Positions 22,239 to 31,200 of a stretch of DNA of 64,000 nucleotides are shown piece after piece; position 1 is the first letter of the stretch; each line of letters opens with the position of its first letter. The translations under genes and the position numbers were made by a program. A model generated the notes under the pieces. That model did not search any database. It saw nothing but the letters and a program-made list of their open reading frames with translations, and was not told the origin of the DNA. This stretch comes from Melitaea cinxia (taxonomy: Eukaryota > Arthropoda > Insecta > Lepidoptera > Nymphalidae), in NCBI RefSeq assembly GCF_905220565.1, contig NC_059421.1, positions 2,056,001-2,120,000 on the forward strand, in the 5' to 3' direction.

Positions 22239-25200
22239 CTGTTTAATTATAATACCTCAATTATACATGTGTTATTTCAGAGAAGCTTAAATGAATGATT
22301 AAATGCACTACCTATGAATACAATCATAACTAAATTGTAGTCTCATAATCGAATCTATTTCTTGAAATATTAAATGTCCTTAGTAAAATATGTGTTTTTT
22401 TTTTATGTCACTAGGTCGGCAAACAAGCGTACGGCTCACCTGATGGTAAGCGATTACCGTAGCTTATAGACGGCTGCAACACCAGAAGCGTCGCAAGCGC
22501 GTTGCCGACCCAATCCCCAACCCCCCAGGAGCTCTGGTCACCTTACTCACCAACAGGAACACAATACTGCTTAAAAGCAGTATTATTTTGCTGTGATCTT
22601 CTGTAAGGTCGAGGTACTACCCCAGTCCGGCTGCTCCATATTTTGAGCAGGAAATTCTTGCTGTGCCCTACCTCAGTTATGGTTTTCTCAGTTAAAAAAA
22701 CTGCGAAGTTTCTTACAGACTCTTTCTTGTAAAAATCTACATTCCGAATCGGTGGTAGCTTTACATTATTATAATTAATTTAAAACAAACGTATATAATA
22801 GTTTGTAAAACAATTTAAAGTGCTTTAATAAGTTTTTTAAATGCCCGATGTTTCGGATACTTTACAGCAACCTAGTGAACGAAACTAACGAACTGTGATA
22901 AAATCCGAAAAAATTAATCCAGTATAATGAGTGAAATTCGCGTAAACATTGGAAAACAATTTAAATTGCTTTTGAAGACTTCATTCTGATTTTTAAAGTG
23001 GGATTTTTAGAAGAATCGTTAGCTAAAGTAGCCACCAGGTACACTCACACTCCCTCGATGACGACAGCGACGCCGGCGGGCCGCACGGCCTGCGTCACGG
23101 CGATCGCGATCTGCTTCGTGAGCCGCTCTTGGACCTGCAGCCGGCGAGAGAAGATCTCCACGATCCTACCACCAGCAATATTATGAACTCCTGGTACTTT
23201 TGTTACATTATTTTGCATTTTATTGTACTGTGTCGTTGTCGTGTCGTGTTGTCGTGTCGTGTTGTCGTGTCATGTTGTCGTGTCCTTGTCGTTGTAATGG
23301 CGTTATCGTGTTGTGTTGTGGCGTGTCATTTTGATGTAAATAACATTGGAATAAGTCAAGTTGCATTAATTGTAACAGGCAGTAACACAGATGCGTTAGC
23401 ACAACAGTCACAGCGCTGGCTTAGAACTGTTGCGCTGGCGGTTGCGGGTTCGATCCCCGCACACGGCATACATTTGTATTGGCTATAGAGATATTAGCCT
23501 GGAATGAACGCCCAGAGGATTTATTTTCTGTACTGTATTCTCGGACTTCTGACACTGGAGTAAATTTTAGTGGGAGACGTTAAGTGTGAAACGTTTAGTT
23601 ATTATTGAGTTGATTGTATTATGGTGTGGTCGTGTGGTGTCGTGAATTGAAATTATTAGCAGTTCTACTTTACTATGAAATGTTTTCGGTTTAACCCGTC
23701 TAAGGTCACTACTTACTACATAACCTAATTTCTAGTGGTAATTTTATGTTTCTGTTTAGGCAGGTCTTCAATTGTAAAAAGCTTTTTTCATACTCTAAAT
23801 GTTAGCTTAAAGAGTTTTTTATTCGAATATTACCTTTTATTTAATTGTAAATAAAAATTGTACAAATGTTAAGTATTAGTTAACGACAAGCACATGTAAG
23901 TGTAGTACTAGCTAGTTTTAAGTTACGGATTAGTTTATTTTACATTAATATTTGACACACATTTACACAAATTACTATCTATGCGACTACTGCATCGCGG
24001 CCAATGTTAGCAAACCAAACTGTCAAGACGAATTTATCAAATACTCAATCTTTGACCAAGCCTAATATTGTAACTACATCAATTATTAATATTAAGTGAC
24101 TGTAATAAAAATATATTCTTACCTGGCTAACTTGCTGAGTCCAAGGATCTTTCCTTGGGGAAGATACCCAATTGAGACCTTTCCGTAGAAAGGTACAAGA
24201 TGATGCTCGCACATGGAGAACATTTCGATGTCCTTGACAACGACCATCTCGTCTGTGTCTTCATCAAAGATAGCGTTATTTAGGACTTCTGCAAAAAGGA
24301 TAAAAAGGCATTTAATTCCAATTCTTACGCATTTAGATAGTATTTTGTATTTTAGAAGGTGGGTAAGTAAAATTATAATGAAACAACTTTTTCGGATTTT
24401 ATCGCGGTTTATTAGATTTTTTTACATGCCCGACGTTTCGGATACTTTACAGCAACTGAGGTTACGGTTGTCCTCCCGAAAAAGTTACTTCATTATAATG
24501 AATGAAATTCGCTTCAACATTAGAAAACGGTAACTAGAATTTTGATTTGAGGACAATAGCAATTAATAGGCTAGGTTTAAAGAACTTTATTTCTCATAAG
24601 AATTTAACATTTACTTAAAATGAGATACAATGACATTTTTATACATTTGCAAGAATACAGTTTTAGCATCTGGGCCGTTGGAAGGCTTTCTTATTTACTA
24701 TAGTGAGGATATAATATGATTTTTTAGTTTGGTTTTAAATATTCATACTCTTCAATCTCGTAATAAATCTCAATATTCAATCTCGTGTCTCACATATAGT
24801 GATACAACTTTTATAATACAACTTTTGTGATTATTAAATTACATCCTCCAATTAGTTTTTAATTTTAATTTTGTTAACGGCCGAAAACACGTCACTCCAC
24901 ATGGATGTCACAACTGTCAAAAAATCCTTTTTTATTGATTCTACTATATGTGAGACACGAGATTAGAAGAAATTTGAGAACACGATGTAAATGTAAAGAG
25001 TAATGACTACAAAATAGAAATTGTAATGTAAATTAATAAAAATTTTGTAACTAGCCAATTTTAAATGACATAATTTTATAAGAAATGACTAATTTTTTAA
25101 ATCTTAACAATTGAAATGATTAATAATGAAAAATAATATATAACATTGAAGAAAAATACATGTGGGTAGAAATAATAAAAATTAAAAGAACCAAAATAGG

Positions 25201-28200
25201 AAGAAAGAAATTATAAATTTAATGAACATATGTAAAGATGCAGTTCAATAGTCAAGTTCGGAGAATTTGATGCCTTGAAATTGTAAAAACCAAAAACTTA
25301 ATAACTTAAAATTGTGCATATTGTTACCTATCAAATTCAAATGTTTTAGTTTAAATTTTCAAAATTCATAGATTGTATAATGTATTTGGATTTAGAATCT
25401 TACATAATGAAAGAACTTTGACAAGGAGATGTCTATTGACTACTATATGTAAAGATGCCTGATGATGGTCCAATAAAGGATCGAAACGTCGCATGAATTT
25501 GCAATTGGTGGTTTGATTGGCACCCTATGTCCACTTTCCTGCTAATCGTCAAAGAATTGTTTTTTTTTTTTTAACATAATTAGTTCTTACATTATCAATA
25601 TGAAGTTTATATTTGTTTCTTAAATTCGAAATATGCGATCTCTCATAAATACTCATTTCCGACTGCACGGAACCTGATTTAATTTTTTTGATTAGAATGC
25701 ATGTATTGTATACATAAAGTTGTGATATATTCATTATTTTTGTGTTATTATAAAGTTGTGTCGTTGGAGTAAAATAGTGATAGTTATATAGAATTTTGAT
25801 TATCCTTTTTTGTATTCTTTGTAAAGTATTTAAATTTGAAGTAGTAGCGGATCCCCAAACCTGCATTAGATATTCTAAATGTGATTTTACTAAAGAATTA
25901 TATAAAATGTTTCGAATTCTTTTTGGTAGACAACTGGAGATCCTTTGATTGCTCCTAATATTGATTGTAACTTTGTTTTAATATGGTTAATATGTATCTT
26001 GAAATTTAGTTTGTCGTCTAACCAAGCCAATAATTAGCTATTAATAAGCCAAGGTATTTTTCATGATGAAAGCGCTGTAGTATATCGTTGTTTATCGTCA
26101 GCGGAGTGAAGTCAGGTATCTTTTTATTTTTAGCAGAGAAAATAATAAATGAAGTTTTAGCTGTATTGATTGTTAGTAAATTGTCTTTTAGCCATTCATT
26201 TATCAAATTGAGATCATTTTGTGCATTGATTATAATTTCATAAATAGATTTATGGAAGTAAAAAAGACAAGTGTCGTCTGCATATAGTGTAAGGTCAGTC
26301 AATCCTATCTTTTCAATGTTGTTTATATAAATTAAAAATAATAAAGGTCCCAAAATAGATCCTTGAGGGACACCGTACGTGATATTTTGGGAAGCACTAG
26401 AAAAGTTATTAATTTTAACTACTTGCTGTCTATTTGTTAGATATGACTTAAACATCGCTAACGCAGTTCCGGTTACGCCAATGTTACATAATTTGGATAA
26501 AAGCTTTTGATGACGGCCTCATGAAGGCCTTTTTTATATATTAATAAATTATAAAACACACTATACATATTTATAATATAGATAGTTTTTCAAAATATCT
26601 CTAACTTTTTTTATTTGGCTTCACTAAGTTTGTTAGAATGTCATGTATGTGTTTATGTTTGTAGATTCCTGTATGATTTAGATTCATACTTAGGGTTTAA
26701 CAGTGGCACTAAGGTATCTAAAGTTGTTTGTTTTGCACGATAAGATCAAGTTCTCCAGTACGGTAAATGTATATTACTACAGTTTAATTTTTAGAATATA
26801 TCTCAGCATCGAGCATCTGAAGTACGCGGGGGTGCACTTGCCTCGAGTGCTTACTATGTTATTTAATTTATGTTTAAGCCATTCTTACTTGCCGAAAGAA
26901 TTGATGTTTACTGTTGTTGTGCCTATTATAAAAAATAGAACTGGGGATGTCTCCGACATGTCCAATTATAGGCCTATATCATTGGCTACGGTTATAGCCA
27001 AGGTGCTTGACGGTTTGCTTGACAGAAAACTGACCGAAAACATTGACATCCATGACTTACAGTTCGGTTTTAAGCCAGGTCTGTCCACAGAGAGTGCCAT
27101 TTTCTGTCTCAAGCAGACCGTGCAGTACTACACGGCTAGAAAAACTCCAGTCTATGCTTGTTTTTTGGACTTGTCGAAGGCATTCGATTTAGTATCATAT
27201 AATTTATTGTGGAATAAGCTAAGATGTGAAACCAGTCTACCTTCGGATGTCATATCAATATTTAAATATTGGTATGACAACCAAAGGAATTGCGTTAAAT
27301 GGGCTGGCTCGAGGTCGGATGAGTATGGGCTAGAATGTGGAGTGAGGCAAGGAGGGTTGACCTCACCAAAGCTTTTCAACTTGTATATGAACAAACTGAT
27401 CGAGGGGCTCAGCAGCACTTACGTGGGATGCCATGTAGGCGGGACGTGCATAAATAACATAAGCTACGCAGATGATATGGTGTTGCTGAGCCCGTCGATC
27501 GGTGCCCTGACTAAGTTACTTAAATTATGTGAGGAATACGCAGTGGCTCATGGGCTCAAATATAACGCGCTTAAAAGTGAGTTCATGGTTTTTCAGGCTA
27601 AGGATACGAGGAGTAGGAGAGTTGCTTGTGTTACACTAGGGGGATCCCAGCTAAAAAGAGTAGACCGATTCAAATATCTGGGTCACTGGGTCACTGAGAA
27701 CTTGTCAGATACGGTTGACATTGAAAGAGAGCGTAGGGCGTTGTCTGTTCGTTGTAACATGTTGATTCACAGATTTGCACGCTGTAGTAAACAAGTCAAA
27801 CTGACGCTTTTCAAAGCTTACTGTCAATCTTTCTACACTTGCAGTCTGTGGGTCGACTTCACGCGGCGAGCTTACAGCGCACTGCGCGTCCAATACAATA
27901 ACGCGTTCAGGATGTTGTTCGGTCTGCCACGCTTCTGTAGTGCGTCGTCTATGTTCGCCGAGGCGCATACTAATTGCTTCTACGCGATCATTAGAAAGCG
28001 GTGCGCCTCACTGTGGAAGCGAGTGCGTGGAACATCGAACACCGTCCTGAGTGTGTTGGCCGACCGATGGGACTCCCCATTGATTCATCGCTGGATACAG
28101 CTCCATGCTCCCGCTGCGGACTACTATTTTTAGTACGGGAGTCTCACCGGAAACCACAAATTTTAATTTAGTTTAATTTAACTTATATAATGTAATTGTT

Positions 28201-31200
28201 ACTAACCCTCTTTTTGTTTTATTTTATTTGAAGTCTATTTGTTACTAACACCTAATTTAATTTAATTTAATTTAATTTAATTTTTATTATGGATTTTTTC
28301 TGAAATAAATGATTATTATTATTATTATTATTATATGTACAAATATTGACCGATAAAAAAAAAACTATGATTTTTTATATTCAACGTGTTCTCCTTCAGG
28401 TACATGTAGAAAGAGGATTAAATGCACTGCAAGTCATAAATTGAATTCAATGTAAAATTAAAAAGAACCTCCATTTTTTGCTTTTTTAGACAACTCATGG
28501 AATTGTCAGAGACTTACCTTCAAGACTTTGATCGTATCCCTTTGTAAAGAACAACATTGCTTTGGCAGCGCGTTCTGGTGTCTTCAACAGACCCTGTCTT
28601 TCGGGGTCTTCACCTAAGCCTGGAATTATGAAGTCAAATATAAGGTTACTAATAATTTATTAGCTGTAACAAGATTTTCATTGCATTTTCTATTGTTTTT
28701 TACGCTTCAGCCTCTAATATCCCATTACTGGGAATAAACCTCTTTCCCCATGTAGGAGAAGGATCTGAGCTTAATCCACCACGCTATTCCGATGCGGGTT
28801 GGCAGATATATTCCCTACTATGAGTAACGATCGCTATCAGATGTACATGATAACAACCGGGACCGACGGATTAACGTGCTCTCAGAGGCACGGTGGGGAG
28901 TCCCACAAGGACTGCATAAACACCCAGACCACGGCGACGATCGACCCGCAACCGCCAGCGCAACAGGTCCAATCCATGGCTGTAACCGTTGTGCCAACGC
29001 GGTGTCGTATTTTACAAGAACATTTTTTTTAAATTTAATAAAATAGTAGTAGTAGTGCTAGACTGAGCCAAAAGTTATAACTACGTTAATTTACTAAAAT
29101 TTATTTCATATTGTTTGAAAGAAGTTCTGAATAATAATTTATTGATAAACACATAAAAATGTTACTAGGTAAATAAAATTGAAGTTTTTAAACTACATTT
29201 TTTTTCGGGATTTCAAAATTAGGTTCTTCATTAGCTTCTAAATCATAGCCATAAAATTATTCTCTTCCAAAGTATAAGTTAAATAGTATAGTTATTACCC
29301 AAAATTGGAAAGTAGGAGTATATTACCTGTAAGTAGAAGTCGGTAGGAGTTAGCCATATCGGGGAGCAGAGCTTCCCTCGTTGGTGGTCTGTGGTCGAGT
29401 TCCAAATCATGGTGGAATGTGCAGTTTTCGTGACCTGAAAATAAGAAAAAATATGTTAATATATTTTTTTTTTTATCTTTTAACATACACACACGGTCGT
29501 CTATTCCTATGGTAAGCAACTTAATGCTTGTATTACAGGTAACAGCCGACTGTTATAACTATATATTTTTTTATAAATATACATAGAAATAATACAATTA
29601 TAAATATATAAATACAAATATTACACCCAGACTCAGGCGGGAATCGAACCCGCAACCCGGGGCACTACAAGCTGCGCCAACGGGCTAGTCAGAGTCAATT
29701 GCTAATTAACTTGGGGACACCTTTATCCAGCAGTGGACTGCGATAGGCAGAAGTAGTAATTACTATAAATAATCTTTACCTGAATTATTATAAGCTACGG
29801 TTTGCGCAAGTTAAGTGATTAGTCTAAGATAATTAAGGGCAGGCAGAAATTATGTGCTTATTTACAGCATTTAAGTGTGTGCCAGTTCTGACATGCGACT
29901 GGAGTTTACTCATTAATAACGATTATCGCAGCACTTAAAAGATATTTTATCTCTTTCTTGCAAAAGTCGATGTGCGGTCATTCGTCACTTAAGGCCAGGC
30001 CTTAGCGTTACTGTTTTACACGATTTTCTTCCTATATTACAACGGGCATTATAACTTGCCTTAAGAAGTAAACTCCGATAATTATGGTATACTAGTATTA
30101 CACTTCTCTTTTAACACTCACTATTATTGATCTTTCTATGTTAATTACCTTAATAAAGACTCCATATAGATTAGATTATTCCATTAGATTTAGTCCTACA
30201 GGGAACATAGAACACACAAATGCCTGTACCACAACGACCATTATTATGGTCTATAGAACCAAACACACAATATAACAACGGAACTACTGTAGCAACTATA
30301 TCAAACCTATATCTAGAGCGGATAAATAGAGCAATTATTCAAGAATTCCATAGTAAGATATAATTTTTAATTGATTAAGTATTACTGAGTAATAAATAGA
30401 TGAGTCACTCCATACAAAATCTTTGATGCCTGGTATTTTAATTGCTTACTTATTGTGCCGCTGACTTTAACACGCAAATGTTATGTTATTTGTTGTAAAT
30501 ATTGGTGCAGGTATGATTAATGTTGGAACATTTACTATTGTTTTCAATATTATCATCATCATCATCGTCATCATTTCAGCCTAATACAGTCCTCTGCTGG
30601 TCATAGGCCTCCATAAGTTCGCACCAAAAATGGCGTGAACTCGTGTCATGTTGGGTCACTGTTGCCCGTCTTCGGCCTGTGTATTTCAAAGCCAGCTGTT
30701 GGATGGTTATCCCGCCATCGGTCGGCTTTTTTACTTGCAAGGTGGTAGTGGAACTGTGTTATCTCTAAGTCGCCTCTTACGACACCCACGGGAAGAAAGG
30801 GGGTGGCTATATTCTTACTGCCGTAACCACAAAGCAATTTTTCAATAATATATATAATAATATTTTTATTTGCTTTCCTTCCAATAGATTTCTGGCAGAT
30901 GTTTGGCATGTAGAGGTATATAGAATGTTAATGCAACACCTTTTTTTTGATAGAATTATTTGCCTCTAAAAATCTACATTGCCTTCCAAATTACTAAGTC
31001 AACCACAAATAACGAGCGTCTGAATGATACTATCTTAGAGAATAGTTATCTTCTATGTAAGCCACTCTAAATACAACTCAGTATGGTGGTTACTTTTTAG
31101 CATCTAAATTTGTAACATACATTCAAGCAACAAACTTCTTAAATATTAATAAATGACATGAATGTTGAAATGTAACTCATTCCACATTAATTGATCGTCA

